DNA from: Magnolia sinica
Lineage: Eukaryota > Streptophyta > Magnoliopsida > Magnoliales > Magnoliaceae
Assembly: GCF_029962835.1 (NCBI RefSeq)
Contig: NC_080577.1
Coordinates: forward strand, 24,348,501 to 24,412,500
DNA length: 64,000 bases
Direction: 5' to 3'
The notes under the pieces were generated by a model. That model saw nothing but the letters and a program-made list of their open reading frames with translations. It ran no database searches and had not been told where the DNA came from. Each line of letters opens with the position of its first letter. The stretch's first letter is position 1. The position numbers were made by a program, and so were the translations under genes. This document shows positions 10,663 to 24,800 of this stretch, piece by piece.

Positions 10663-12680
10663 GGGCCTGTTTAGACGGACAGATTGGATGGCTGTAGGTG
10701 GGACAGGATCACGCGATCCTATTGAGTAATCCCACGCGCGCGTTTGGGATGACTAATATTGTCGAACTGTCATAACCCATAGGTTAAAGAGGGTTTCGCT
10801 GGTGAGAGACTGGGACGAGAATTGCATCTCATCCCCCTACCTTGAGCCCATCCCTGCAATCTAAGGAGGGATTTGAGACGATTTTCATATCTCGTCAAAT
10901 CCCATCCCGCGGTCTACGCCATCCATACCTGATGAAGAAGAACAACGTGCTGTCCCGTCGTCTACAGGGCTTGCATCAGAGCATGATGACTGAAAAATGG
11001 CGGACAATCGCCTATATAGAGCTGGCATCATCTCCTTCTTGCAGGTGTGTCTGTGTACTGGAGTAGGTAAGGGGTTCGTTGCATATTCAGAGAGATTGGC
11101 TAGCCCAGGTATGTGTGTTGTAAAGGCTTATGTGTTTATTCAATGATTTTTGCCCAATCTTTAGGATCTCCTTATACTTGTAGACCTCCCTATGACACAG
11201 TCGATACCCCCGTGCCGGCTCCCTAGAGATTCATGGGATTTCGTTGGCATGGGGATTTGAGTGTTAGGGTAGCTTATTTGGGGTATGGGAATAGGGGTTA
11301 TCATCTTCATACCCCTTTTGCTAAAGATTCATCAATGATAACAACCGTTAGGTTGATCCTAACTGCATGCAGAGCTTGGCAGCTGATTTGCCATGTTGCG
11401 ATCCTTTTTCTTACCATCGGATTACCAAAGTGATATAGATTCAATGGTTAAAATGGGATCATGAAAGTGTCATCTCTCCCGATGGTGGTTTTGAAGCCAA
11501 CACACCTCAGGTGAGAAGTGGCTGTAGCAGTAATTTGGCTGGATCTAGCTTATTAGGTGCGTAGTGACTGTAGTAGCTTATGGTGCACTCATCAAAGCAC
11601 ATGGGCCTCTGTGGTTCATTGGCTGGATTTGTTTTGTGATATTGAAGTTCTTCTTACTTTTCTTTTATGGGTTTTGGCCTCATCCTAATCCCTAAATCAA
11701 TGGCATGTTATGATAGGAATTTGGAAATGGACCTTTTCTAATATTATGTTTTTGTTAGAACTCAGTTTCTTTTCATTTGGATTCATGGGTGGGTGGGATT
11801 TGATGAAGCATTTTGTTAATACTGTCGATTATTATTTTGTTTGCGCATGAGATTATTAGTAATTATGTCTTGGGTTGTATTATTGAAACTGAGGTGATGG
11901 CCGACTTGCAACAATTTTCCCCCATCCATTCGATCGCTTTGCTTTTGGTGGGTTCCTTGTGGGCCATCCGAAAGACACCCCTTATTTAGTCTATTCATTT
12001 TTTTGATGATTATGGCGACAAGGGCCTTTTAATTGAACATCCTGATTTGCATCAAGAAATGTGATTGATTTGAATTAAAAAATATTTAGAATTTATTTGA
12101 GATATATCAACAAGTTAATAGGATCCCCGACATGATGAAGTTTATTTTGTAAGATCTTTGGTTACCAGAAGCATTTTTAATAGGATGATGAATGCTCTAT
12201 TTACAGATGCATTGACAATAAGCAACAGGTAACAAGTGGTAAATAGAAGATTGAAAACTAGTAAATAACTCACATCTGGTAAAAGAGAATGAAAACTGGT
12301 TCTGTTGGTATTAGAAATCTGTCCAAGGCCATTGTTTTAAGCACCTCTCGAACAATGGGCTTCTTAGGTCTCCTTGTTTTCCAACAAAGACACTCAAAAT
12401 AGCTAGAATTGTTGCTTCTATTGCTTGTTCGTTTGGGATTTAGGATTGTGTTCGTGGGCATTCTCAAGAACATAGAGATTGCTAGTGATAGATGTGTTGT
12501 CACGGTCTGCTGGACAAGGAATTTGAGGCTGAACATCTTTTAGTTTTCAACTATAGACCATAGCAGGTGCTACCTGGGTCCAAGATCTAATATACAGGCA
12601 TTGATATCATCGTTGTAGGGTTACAATGCCTTCTGTTCAGAATTATGGGATGAAGCAGGATTTTTATTTTATAACCTTTA
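10663..12680. other. left arm of the Harbinger element, non-coding
   Basis: The DNA is moderately GC-rich near the TIR (GTCAAATCCCATCCC at about 10894 resembles the right end), then AT-rich. I see no conserved protein. Confidence 0.4.
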
Positions 12681-15600
12681 TGTCACACCCACATTCAAAA
12701 ACCAAGCTCACAATATTCCCGATCACCAAATTCGGCGCCGACAGCCTCCATAGTATCCCATTCTTAGCTCCTGACACTCATACACCAAGTTCCGATCCTG
12801 AGATCCTACAAGGAGGATTTTTATAACATAAGTTTGTTTCATAATCAACATAATCAAGATTATAACCCACAGATAATAACCACAGGAGCATCATCACAAA
12901 ATCCACTAAGAATAAAAACTTTTTTACAAGGCGCATAAAGGAAAGATACAAGGGCTATAAAGCAAAACTCCAAAAAATCCGTGGCAACTCCTGCTCCTAC
13001 TCATTGCCTATAATCACTTGCACACATCAATCATGCATAAGGTTATAGAAAGCTTAGAGGGCGGTGTTAAGTATGTATAGGACAGGTGCCATGAATGCAA
13101 TATCAGAGTATGCGGAATGTGCGGCAAGATCATGAATACCAACAGCCATAACAAGGCTATGCAAATGCAAGGCAGGAATACCATCTGCCAACCAAAGGCT
13201 ATGCAACTCAATGCAAAATATCATCAGCCATCCCAAGGCTAAGCAATGCGGGCCTATATATCTAAGTGTCATATGCAATGTGCAATGAAATCATACCAAT
13301 CCTCATATCAAGTCCACATATTAGTACTGTTCCTCTCTGGAAAATCACCAGGGTCAAGTACACTCCACATAAACTGCCGCCTCCCTAACCGCGTAGCCTA
13401 GCGAGCATAAGAGACCTCACTACCCGCCTGTGGATGGTCAATCACCAACAAGGCTTGACGGTAGCAGACCTATTTATGAGCTGATCAAACTCAACCTAGC
13501 TTAAATGCCCCCTCACTTAGGCGGATAAGGCCACACCTCTTTCCAACCGACCACAAAGCGACCTAATAGTAAATGCACTGGCGCTTATGTTTTCCACTCG
13601 GTCTCAATGTTGGAGCATCTCCTGGTACATGAAGGTTTTGGGACTTTCACCAAAGGACATCCTACGTGCCTACAGTACTCAAACTAATATTTTCGGTGTC
13701 CAAATCTGACCATCCACAATATGCCTATGGAGGCTACGGCCCTAATGAAGCTAAGGCGAATATCAACTGTGCTATACAATGCCCGATGCATGAATTATAC
13801 AAATCAACCATACATCAGTCCTGCGCATACAACGCGCTCAAGAGGAGCAACTCCATCACTCAGGGAGTCCCGTAACAGTCTGCCCAATGGCATAAACCAT
13901 GACCAATCATATCTCAACCAAACACACATATGATGCACATAGGAATGAGTCATGAAGATAACTAAGAATGCCATACGATGATGTTGTACTCTCCTCATAA
14001 TAAGGTCGGGTCTAAGTACACATGGGGATGACTCATGAAAATTAACTGAGTACATCATGCGGTGAAATTGTACTCTCCTCATAACAAGGTATGGTCCAAG
14101 TACTTAGACAATTTTACATGGCATGGAAAGAGCACAACTACTAGTGGGGCCTAACAATTTGAGGTAGCCCGCAATGACTAAGTAAGAAATACTATGAGCC
14201 TAATAGGTGAGAATGGGCCTACCAAAGGGTCTAAGGTGGATATTCAACCACCAATAGATGAGAATGGGCCTAACAAATGAGCCTAGAGGGGTCCACAATG
14301 GGGACATTTAACAACCATTGTCCCCAAGAAGGTGGCACGACAAGAAAACTAGCTAAACCATGGCCCAAGGCCCGAATACCGCCATGTAAATAAAATGGGT
14401 AGCAATACATACATATCATCTCACATGATGGGCCTCAAGAAAACGGCCCATGGCCTACATACAACAACATGGGCCCAAAGGGTCAAATTATGGCCCAAGA
14501 ACAATGGCCACCGAATTCATGCATTATGTTAGGCCTAGTAGGCAGCCCATAAGCCCAAGTATATAGGTAAAACAAATCCAAGTATCAACCCAAGTCTAGG
14601 TAAAATAGGTAGGCAATCAAGGACCCAATCACATATACAATTCAAACCACAAAGTCCAACATAATATGAAAACAGCCCATGCACAAGGACTGGGCCAAAG
14701 CTAGACATCCCAGCCCACCCGGGCCTGCTGGACATCCCAAAAAACTGGACTATGTTGGGTCTCTTTAATTAACTAAAGGTGGACCACATAAGGCACTAAT
14801 TAAGCCCAAAAATCTCAAGAATAAAGGCATGATGTATGCACATAAGTCTCTCCATTTGGTAGGCCTCATAGCCTGACAACTTCCAGCTATATATAAAATA
14901 GTCTAAGGCCCCTTGTTGGACTTTCAGCCCACCTAACTTCCTGGGCCTGTTGAGGTCCGGATAATAGTAAAACTGAGTGCACATTAATCTTATGATGGCC
15001 GGCAATAATCACAGAGAGCCCCACCAGATGGAGGGTGAAGATACAACACATAAATCAAGTGGGCCTGCTGCTAGATTGCAAGTCTAGCAGCAGCTCAAAA
15101 TACTAAGCGTCACACATGGGCTGGGCGGTCCAATGGCCTGGATGGCCTACCCCAAAACAACACCAAGGTGGGCCCCACTTGTGGACGTCCCACCAAGGTA
15201 TGGTCCCCATCCAAGTGAGCCACACACAGGGGAGGAAAACCTGGATAAAACATACATTAAGGTGGGCTACAAGGAGGAGGATGGCCAGCCTATTGCTGGA
15301 CATCAGTCCAGCTGGACGTTTAGCAATTGGGCTACTGGCTCAGCTCTAAAATGGCCTGAAAATGGGTGGTTCTGATGGCCCCCAAGCACATGAGGAGGGT
15401 CCCAACACGATGGACCACAAAATGGGTTAGAGGGGAGGCCTCAATCTCATACATACATGAAACAAATTTATGGACAGTAAGGTTGAAATTAAAATATACT
15501 ACCGGAAATACTGGTGTCCCTGACTTGTACACCCCATTGGAGTGGGCCCAGGCTTGTCAAAAATTGGGGAAAATGGGTGGCCAACGAGCCTTCAAAAGTG

Positions 15601-17234
15601 TACAACAAGGTGGGGTCCATAAAAGTGGCCTACCATCCCCAAAACCAAACTGATATTTATGTTTTTCCACCATACAAAGAGGCTGGACGGCCCAGAAATT
15701 TGGACCGTCCCCACCCTTTGGGCCAGCTCCAATAACGTCCGATTAGGGACGGTTGGAGGTGAGATTCATCATACATTAAGGTGAGGTCCATACCTCCAAG
15801 AATCTCCCCTTAATAAGGTTAAATCAAGTCTTCATGCGAGGCTAAAACCCCAGCCAAAGATCAATCACAACAGTCCAGAAATTTTTGGACAGCAACATCT
15901 AACTGAATATATCTATCCATATCTTGTTGGACAAAGGGAAATACTCCACAAAAATAATGGTATGGCCTACCTAAGTGGGCCCCACAAACTTTTAGACCAA
16001 GATCCCACCTTAAAACTCACTGCATGTCACTTTATGACAGCAAGTAGGATGCCCAATGTCCAGAAAATGGGCAGCAAGGGGCGTCCCACCTTGCTGGACT
16101 GTCTAGACATTCCAGGGCCTTTAAGTGGGCTACACACATCAAAAATCAATAATAGAGAAAGGAGAAAGGAGATCCGGTCATAGGAGAGGGGGCTTCGCCA
16201 CTATTAAGGCCCTCTTTATCATCACAATCATACAACATTCACTGTATCAAGATACAAGCTAGATCTTACACATGCATGGATCTAGAAATCGAATCTAAGA
16301 TGGGGATGCCATCCTCACCAAGGATCTAGGGTCTAGATGACCCCAGTAAGTCATAAATCAAAGGAAAATTACCATGATGTGGTCTATGGAGAATGACCCC
16401 ATTTATGGAACATGCATGCACAAGATGGGCCGTTGGCCACACCCATGGAGACATGGGGGACCTCCACCATCAATTGATGACCCCCACAAGCTCCTATGAA
16501 GAAAATAAAGAAAATCCAAGAAGAAAAATCTGAAAACTACTCTAAATACTCACCCACCTCACAAGAACTCTTACTTCTCCTATCACCAAGCTCTTCTAGC
16601 TCTAAGGGATAGAGATCAACGGTTGAGATTGAGTTTTAGGGGTTAGATTTAGGGATAAATAAGAGAAAAGAGGGCTGGAATTTGCTGGAATGGTGGACGT
16701 TTTTCTCTCTTGCAAATGGAGAGGAAGAAAGGAAAATGAAGAGAAATGAGAGATAGGGAGAGTTGTAGCAAGAGAATGATGGTTTGTAAAAGCTCATGAT
16801 AAGCTTTGAGAAGAGAAACAATGATGACACATGGGAGAGAGTGATCATTGCCTTGAGAAGAGAATTCTAATGATAGCTAGGTAGGCTATAGGTGGGCTAG
16901 GCTAGCTAGGTAATTATGGAATAGATAATGTCATGCTCCTAGGGGGAACGTGCACATGCTATGTGGGTCCCACAAACATGATCAAGGGTCCATATGAAGC
17001 GTGGCCTACAACTTTTGATGTACACATCAGATTTACGCATGAGACGCAGTGTTGGAACCGCGGCGCCGACGTGGTCGCAAAGGTATAGGTTTCGGGTCGA
17101 TCCGGGTCGGGTTTAAAAGATGGAATTTAAGGATGATCACAAACGCTACCTACAGGTTACGGGTTGTCGGAATTCGACTAGTAGGACCGCGGGACCTAAC
17201 GGAACAAAAAGGATACTCGGTTAAGGGTCTGACA
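12681..17234. mobile_element. solo LTR of 4.55 kb, probably from a chromovirus-like gypsy element
   Basis: It starts TGTCACACCC and ends GGGTCTGACA, a 10-bp imperfect terminal inverted repeat with TG...CA. Both sides carry the perfect 5-bp duplication CTTTA (12676-12680 and 17235-17239). No protein domain, second LTR or primer site is visible inside; the interior is rich in TGGGCC and CCCAC words. TGTCAC... termini and multi-kb LTRs fit the Tekay/Del type from memory. Alternatively it could be a non-autonomous element, but no internal repeat pair was found. Confidence 0.75.
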
Positions 17235-18897
17235 CTTTAGGTGGTCTGCTACCATTTTTATGGTCGATTGCTGAGTATGCCTTAAAAACAAGCCTTATAT
17301 GTGAGAAATTTTCTAATGATTATTTGTATTACAGCTATTGGAAATGTGTGTGTGTGTGTGTGTACGTACACTATTTTGTAATGGTTATTTGTTTTATTAA
17401 CCAACTGTTTGCCCTATAGATGTATAGTTCTGTTGCTTTCTACTCTATCTAATTCATATATGGTTATATCTAGCAGTTGAAAAACTGAGGTTAGCTCTAA
17501 CTATGTTATTCTACATTAGTAGGGAATATGGGTGCATGTTGTAACAAATAAGATGTTATGCAGGTAACAAGTTCGACAGATCAAGATATTCGATTCTTTC
17601 TTTTTCATATTTTTATTTTTGTGGTTGTGCAAATTCGTCATAGACAATCTCCTCCGGAATTCCAATCTTCCATATATTTGCAGGTCCTTTCCTGGTATGT
17701 TTTAAATATGTCAATTTTTTAGAGGAACCACATGAAGCACAATTATGTATGGAAGTTGGAATATCTAGTTTCTTGTTGGAAGAAATCTTCTCTATGAAAC
17801 ATTTAAGATGTTGGTTTCCATGATTGTGCCACAAAATCTAATGTGGTAACAACATCCTACCACAAGTAGATGTTGAGATCACAAGACATTCTGGCTAGTC
17901 TCAGCTGTTGCTATGTTTTATGTCAAGCCTAAGCAAATACTAGTAATGATTCCTCATTTTTTCAGATTTAATAACGTTGGTGAATCAAATGCCACTAGTT
18001 ACCCTTTAGCTTCTTTTTTTTTCCTATACTAATAGAGCATTGGAAAGTAAAGGTTCCTCCACATTCTAATCTTTGGAGATATTCTACATGCACATGCACC
18101 ATTCACCATACCTGATGAGACTTCTAGTACGGTCTCTCACACACACACATGCACATGCGCACACACCATTCTCCATGCTTGATGAGTTTTTATAAGGGCA
18201 TCTTGAGGAAGCATACCACATCGAATGTTTGCGAGACAGAAAACTTCTATTTTTGTTAACAGATATAAGCTCTAGTGTTGTTGAGGGCAAATCTATCGAA
18301 ATTTTCTATCTCTTGGGTTCTTGGACCTAGTCCCACCACTTATATCATTTGCAAATATTCTATAACAGATTTTTTAAAGTTATTATACAAAACTGTAAGA
18401 AGTATGCATCCAAAGAAACATTGCATGTCCATTTCACAAAAGATGTATATATGTATATATATATATATATATATATTCATAAATTTATAATCGTATCATT
18501 GCAATAATTTTCTGTGCATGCAGTACACATATTTCATAATATTATAACGTGTTTCTGTACAATACATGATGTGCTTTGCTTCTCTCTGTGTCAAACGGTC
18601 AATGCATGTTCCATGTTTACATTTACCATATAGGCAATAATATGTTTTGCAATCTATCTTCTGTACGTTATGTGTAATGAGTCTAGCTTTCATTTTATTT
18701 GAACATGGCCGAATAAAGTTATTTCTCTACCACATCTCCCCTGCCCATCCCTACCTAGCTCTTTTTAGATCATACTCTTAAATAATCTATCAATGTAGGT
18801 TAACAACATGGCAAACATAAAATCACAGTGAGGGTGGTAACCAATTTGCCCCTAAACATCTCTCCCAACTTCCCAAGTTATTTTCTTGTTCGTGTGA
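17235..18897. other. Harbinger interior between two retroelement insertions
   Basis: AT-rich and non-coding as far as I can read. It contains a (GT)n run at 17346-17362, an imperfect duplication of CACATGCACATGC...CACCATTC near 18085-18180, and an (AT)n run at about 18447-18475. Confidence 0.4.
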
Positions 18898-21114
18898 TGT
18901 TGAGGGTCAAATATTGCATATCAGACCCAGTTACTGCATAGTTTTACAAGCATGATACCGTTTAATGGCCTGATTTAATTGTGTTTGTGATGCAGAGTGT
19001 ATTTACGAGCATGGAATGAAAAAGGGTGGTAAATGCATAGATTTGACGCTCCAGGAGCACCAAGGCAAGGAACGGACTCTAGAAGACCAAGAGCGACGGA
19101 ATTATACACCAGGGGTCCGCGGAAATCGAGGAATTGAAGCTCAAGTAGCCTGAAAAGTGTCCAGAATGCAAGATCATAGGGTTCCCACCATCTAATCAGC
19201 TCAAAACTTCATACGTGGCTTGAGGACCATAAATAAACCGTACACGTAAAATTTCAGCCCCTGGATCACTGTGGAAGTGGCCCAACGGACAGATCAGCCC
19301 TTTTAATCATTATGTGGGGCCCGCCTGATATCCGGATATGCTTCAAATTTGTTCTAGACTGTTTAAACCACGTGTCAAAGCGGATGGACGGAGCAGATTT
19401 CTCACGATCATCACAGTGGACTCCGTATGCACAGCGCGTGTACATAGTGCACCGCTGCCCGCACAGCCCGGTCAAAGACGGGCTGACCCGTCTCCTTCTT
19501 CCGCATCAACAGCGGACGGACGCTGTCCGTCCGTTTTTCATTAGTGGGCCCCATCCGTCACAGGTATCGGAAATCAGAACTGTCCATATGCTCCGAGAGG
19601 TGACCAAAACCGTCGCCTAGCTTTCTTTTTTTGTCCCATGCACACACACACAGGTACAGTGCATGTAAACGCAGGATAGACGGTGTAACGAAGAAATCCG
19701 TGGGCCACACCAAGTTTGATCCGAAACCAGCTATTCCCACCTAGTTTTTCATTCCTCATTCAATGGACGGAGTGGATTTTCAACCCGGCCTCAAAAAATG
19801 GGCCATCGCAGGTGGCAGAGTCGACTTGCGGCGACTCTGTTCCGCAGCAGGAAGCTACGTCGACTCTGGTGGGCCACCATCATCATACCTCATAATGATC
19901 TAAGCCATTCAGATGGAGCAGGAATGAAAACCGACCGTGCAAGGAAGTTTTCTCGAAGATATCCACGGTGAACATCACCGACCATGTCGTTCTTCCGGTG
20001 GCGAAACTCTCGGCTGCGGCAGCTCTGTCTGCATAAACGGATTTGTTTCCGTTTCGAATACAACATCTCGCTCCTCCGTCCCTAGCAGGGGATAAAAGGA
20101 AAAGAGAGAGAGAAGAGGGAGGCATTCTGGGAGCTACGGAACGGAAGAAAGGGAGGAGATCAGTGCACGGTTGGGAAGAGGGCTGCACATCAGGGAGTTC
20201 TGCACGTCAGGGAGTTCTTTTTGCTGCTGCTGCACGTCAGGGAAAGGAAAAGAAAAGAAGGGCTGGCACGGGAGAGAGGTTGGGCGGCTGATTGGAGGAA
20301 GGACGGAAGAAAAGAAGACAGAGAGAGAAGATGAGAGAGAAAAGATAAGAAATTTTTCTTTATTTTTCTTCTCTTTTTCATTTTCTTTTTCTTTCTATTT
20401 GTTTTGGGTTTAGGCCAATCATGAGTGGCTAAACCTCTTAGCTGGGGCTAAGAGGTGAAGCCTGTAGCGAGATAGGAGATACTATTTCATGCGTTTAATA
20501 TAAATTTCTGAACTGAATTTAATTTTAAGTGATTATTAAAGGAATATTTTCTTAGTCTTTAATGGTCTGTTGTGACTGAAATTACAATGGGTTTGCAATG
20601 GCTTTGAATATTTCTTTTCCCCTTTTTTTATGTTTATGAAGTCAGGAAGCCATGTTGTTCACCATTGTTCCATGGGCATGGTAGGATGACAGTACCCTTC
20701 CTGATCTTCAGACATTGTTGATTGGTTGGTAATTAGTTTAATCCTGTTGTTTGCTTTGTCTCCTGGGCATGGTTAGATGATGGAATCCATTCTAATTCAT
20801 ATACCTTTCATCTCTTGAGAATCAAATCAAGTAAGTTCAGTTCGAATTCCATAATCCTTGATGCAGGCAAAAGATCTCCCTGATCTCTACAAGTGGATCC
20901 TCTGAATCCCTAGTTTCCCTTCTCTGAATTCCTTAAGTTTTAGATAATTATTCCACAATTATTCCTTAAATTTACAATTGAGTTTGATTACATCTTAGGC
21001 TAGTTCTATTTCTACCTAGTTTCAGGAAACGTACAGGTATCAGTCCCTGTGGATTCGACCTCGGTCTTACCGAGTTTATTACTACATCACAACCCCATAC
21101 TTGGGGAGTGAACA
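18898..21114 (+). repeat. gypsy 5' LTR
   Basis: A possible TATA motif, GGGATAAAAGG, lies at about 20089. The 3' part carries GTATCAGTCCCTGTGGATTC and GGTCTTACCGAGTTTATTAC, words I recognise from Athila/Tat-type LTR ends. Small open frames inside it are mirrored in the 3' LTR and are not genes. Confidence 0.9.
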
Positions 21115-21120
21115 AGTTTT

Positions 21121-21134
21121 TGGCGCCGTTGACG
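21121..21134 (+). other. gypsy primer binding site
   Basis: TGGCGCCGTTGACG begins six bases after the LTR end. It resembles the TGGCGCCGTTGCC site common in Athila/Tat elements, with one altered position. Confidence 0.75.
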
Positions 21135-21809
21135 GTTACGATTCTCTGAAATTAATTAGTTTTAGAATTAGTTTAATATTAGGATTTAACTAACTTTAGT
21201 TTTAGGTTTTTAATTGATTTTTTAGAACTAACTTGTTTCTGTGTTTTGTAGGTTACTGACATAAGTCCATAAATTGGTAATTCCTTCCTAATTTCTCTAT
21301 TTCTTTTTCCTATTTTTAGAATTAGGGTTTAAAATCTTAGAAATTTTCTAATTCTAGTATCCTCTCATCTGTAGGAAATAGAAACTAGGTTATTTCTTAA
21401 TTAACTTTCTACTTTTATTAATTTTAACTCTCTTAGAATCTAATTTGTTTCTTAATTTATTTTTAGAATTTTTGTTTAGAAACTAACCTTCCTATTTTGT
21501 AGGCCTTTAAGATAGAAATTTCTAATTCGGTAAGCTCCTTCCCTACTTTCTATTTTTCAGTTCTCTTTTAATAATTTACTTTCTAGTTTAGATCTTCCGT
21601 AATTTACTTTAGAAATTTCTACTTTCTTTTAGAAGCTAGTTCACTTCTATCTTTCTTTTAAGGGATTGTTCTTCTCTTTTTTTAAAAAAAATCTAACTTA
21701 TTTTATTTTATTTTGCAGGTTTTAACTCAGGACTCCAATTTGGTAATTTCTTTCCATCTCTCTCTTTCTTTCTAGATTTTCTTTTCCTTTCTTAGGATTA
21801 GGTTTTTAA

Positions 21810-24800
21810 TTGAGGGCTGCGAGTGTTTTCATGCCCAAGTGGGCCCGTGACAACACTCGACGTCTCTTGACTGAAGGAGGATTGGTTGAGGGGTTGACTA
21901 TCCATCGCAGAACTAGACACCGCTCGAAATTCCCTGAGTTAACTGAGGTAATGGCTGAAGACCAACCTCCTCCACTTCCACCCAGGGTGGAGGATACCCA
22001 AGATGAGAATGAGGTGCAACAGGCACCCCCGCCTCGTACTTTACGAGATTATCTACAACCGGCGGGAGTGAGTATGCCCTCATGCATGATTTTTCCTGAA
22101 AACACAGGACAAATGGACATCAAGCCAGGAGTTATCCAACTCCTTCCCAAATTCCATGGACTTGAATCAGAAAGTCCATATTTACATTTGAAAGAGTTCG
22201 ATGAGATTATAGCTACATTATGTTTTCCTAATGTATCTGTGGATACAATTAGGCTGAAACTCTTTCCTTTTTCCTTAAAAGAGAAAGCTAAGACGTGGTT
22301 ACATTCACTGCGTCCTAGATCCATTGGCACATGGAACGATATGCAGAGAGAATTCATAAAAAAATTCTTCCCACATCATTAAACGATTACCCTCAAAAAA
22401 GCAATCATGAACTTTGCCCAAAAGGAAGATGAAACATTCTTCCAATGTTGGGAAAGGTTCAAAGATTTGGTCAGTTCATGCCCACAACACGGATTTGAAA
22501 CGTGGCGCATTACAAATTTTTTCTATGATGGACTGACATCTTCCATGCGCCAAATGGTCGAGACAATGTGTAATGGAGAGTTCATCAACAAAGATGTTGA
22601 CGAGGTATGGGATTACCTCGATAGTCTCGCCGAAAAAACACAATCATGGGACTATTACCCAATGGCGAACACCACGTCTAGGCCAACTCAATTAAAGGAA
22701 AAAGGTGGATTATATCTCTTGAAAGAAGAGGATGATCTCAAGTGTAAAGTGACTACGCTCATGAGGAAAGTTGAGGCCATGGAAGGAAAGAAGGATAAGG
22801 TCAATGAAATTGTTTGCGGCATCTGTGATTGCAACATTCACACAACTGAAAACTGTCCTACAATACCCGCCTTTCGAGGAGTGTTGAATGAACAAGCCAA
22901 TGCCGTAAATAATTATCAAAGACCTTTTACTGGACCTAACTCCAACACATACAATCCTGGCTGGAAAAATCATCCAAACTTTAGTTGGAGGAATGGACAA
23001 ACGGCGACTCCTCCAGGTTTCTTCAATCAAAATCCAAATCAAGTGAAACCTCAAGAGGAACCGGTTCAAAATCCCATACAAGAGCTGGCTCAGGCAATGC
23101 GGGGAATTACAGATTTTATGCAAAAGATAGACTCTCGTATGACGGTTATAGAAAAGGGGATGCTTCCTGTACAACCTCTCCCCAATCCTAAACCGCAGTA
23201 TGAGAGTAATGATCCCAGCTCTTCAAATCAAATGGGGCATGCTAAATCCATCACCACTCTTAGGAGTGGGAAGATCATTGATAAAACTCTTCCGGTTAGG
23301 CCCGAAAAGCCTCAAGAACCAGAAGAGGACAACAATGATGGATCCAGTGATGCCCCACAAAAAGTAGAACCGAAATTTCTAGAGAAGCCAGTTGCTCTAT
23401 TCCCCCAACGGTTGGTTTCACCAAAACCTCTCTCTAACTCTCAGGATATCCTAGAGGTGTTGAAACAGGTGAAAGTCAACATTCCTCTACTTGATGTCGT
23501 TAAACAGATACCTTCATATGCTAAATTCCTAAAAGACTTATGCACGACCAAACGACGAAAAATTATTCAAAAGAAAATCTTCTTGACTGAGAAAGTGAGT
23601 GCCATCCTGAAGCAAGACGTGCCGCAGAAATTCAAGGATCCCAGTAGCCCAACCATATCATGTGTAATCGGGAACCATCGAATTGATCACGCACTTCTTG
23701 ACTTAGGAGCGAGCGTCAATTTGATTCCCTACTCGGTATACAAACAGTTAGGTTTGGGTGAATTAAAACCCACCCTAACCACACTACAACTTGCTGATCG
23801 TTCTGTTCGTGTACCAAGAGGGATAATTGAGGATGTGTTAGTCCAGGTCGATAGATTTTACTACCCTGTAGATTTTATCATCCTGGACACCGAACCCATC
23901 AATAACATGAGCACTCAGATTCCCGTCATTCTTGGTCGCCCATTCCTTGCCACGTCAAATGCAATTATCAATTGCAGGAATGGTATCATGACTATGTCTT
24001 TTGGAAATTTGACATTAGAGTCAAACATTTTTTTCAATAATGGCAGCAATGCAGAGGATGATGACGATTTCCACGACATTAACATGATTGACTCTTTCGT
24101 GGAAGATACGACACCTCTAACCTTATCCTCCGACTATCTAGAGACATGTCTGGCCCACTCCCATGATTTTGATGATGACATGATTAGGGAGACGTGTGCC
24201 TTGCTTGATACTGCATCGGTACTTAAAGTTAACCGGTGGAGGCCACAATTTGAAGAATTGCCACAAACCGATGTAGTGCCTCTACTGTCTAACCTCAAGC
24301 CGCCGAAGCTTGACCTAAAACCTTTGCCCTCTGATTTGAAATATGCCTATTTAGGTCAAGATGAGACATACCCGGTGGTGATCTCTGCCCACCTGGAGAA
24401 AGAACAGGAGAGTATGCTTATATCTACTCTCATTGAGCATAAAGGAGCCCTGGGATGGACGATAGCGGACCTCAAGGGAATCGATCCCTCGATTTGTACT
24501 CACTGCATATATCTTGAGGATAATGCAAAAACTGCTCGGCAACCACAACGTAGACTAAATCCAAATATGAAGGAAGTGGTTAAGGCCGAAGTTCTTAAAC
24601 TATTGGATGTGGGTATTATATACCCTATATCTGATAGTCAATGGGTGAGTCCAACTCAAGTGGTTCCTAAGAAGTCCGGAATCACCATCGTAGCCAATGC
24701 TAATAATGAACTCGTGCCAACTAGAGTCACTACTGGTTGGAGAATGTGCATTGACTACAGGAAGTTGAATACCGTCACGAGGAAAGATCACTTTCCTTTA

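Noticed and set aside
12270-12536. 88-codon open frame on the minus strand in the Harbinger arm
   Set aside because: No recognisable domain; AT-rich non-coding context.
19883-20413. Open frames of 63-101 codons inside the gypsy LTRs
   Set aside because: The same frames occur in both LTRs, with purine-rich low complexity; non-coding LTR sequence.
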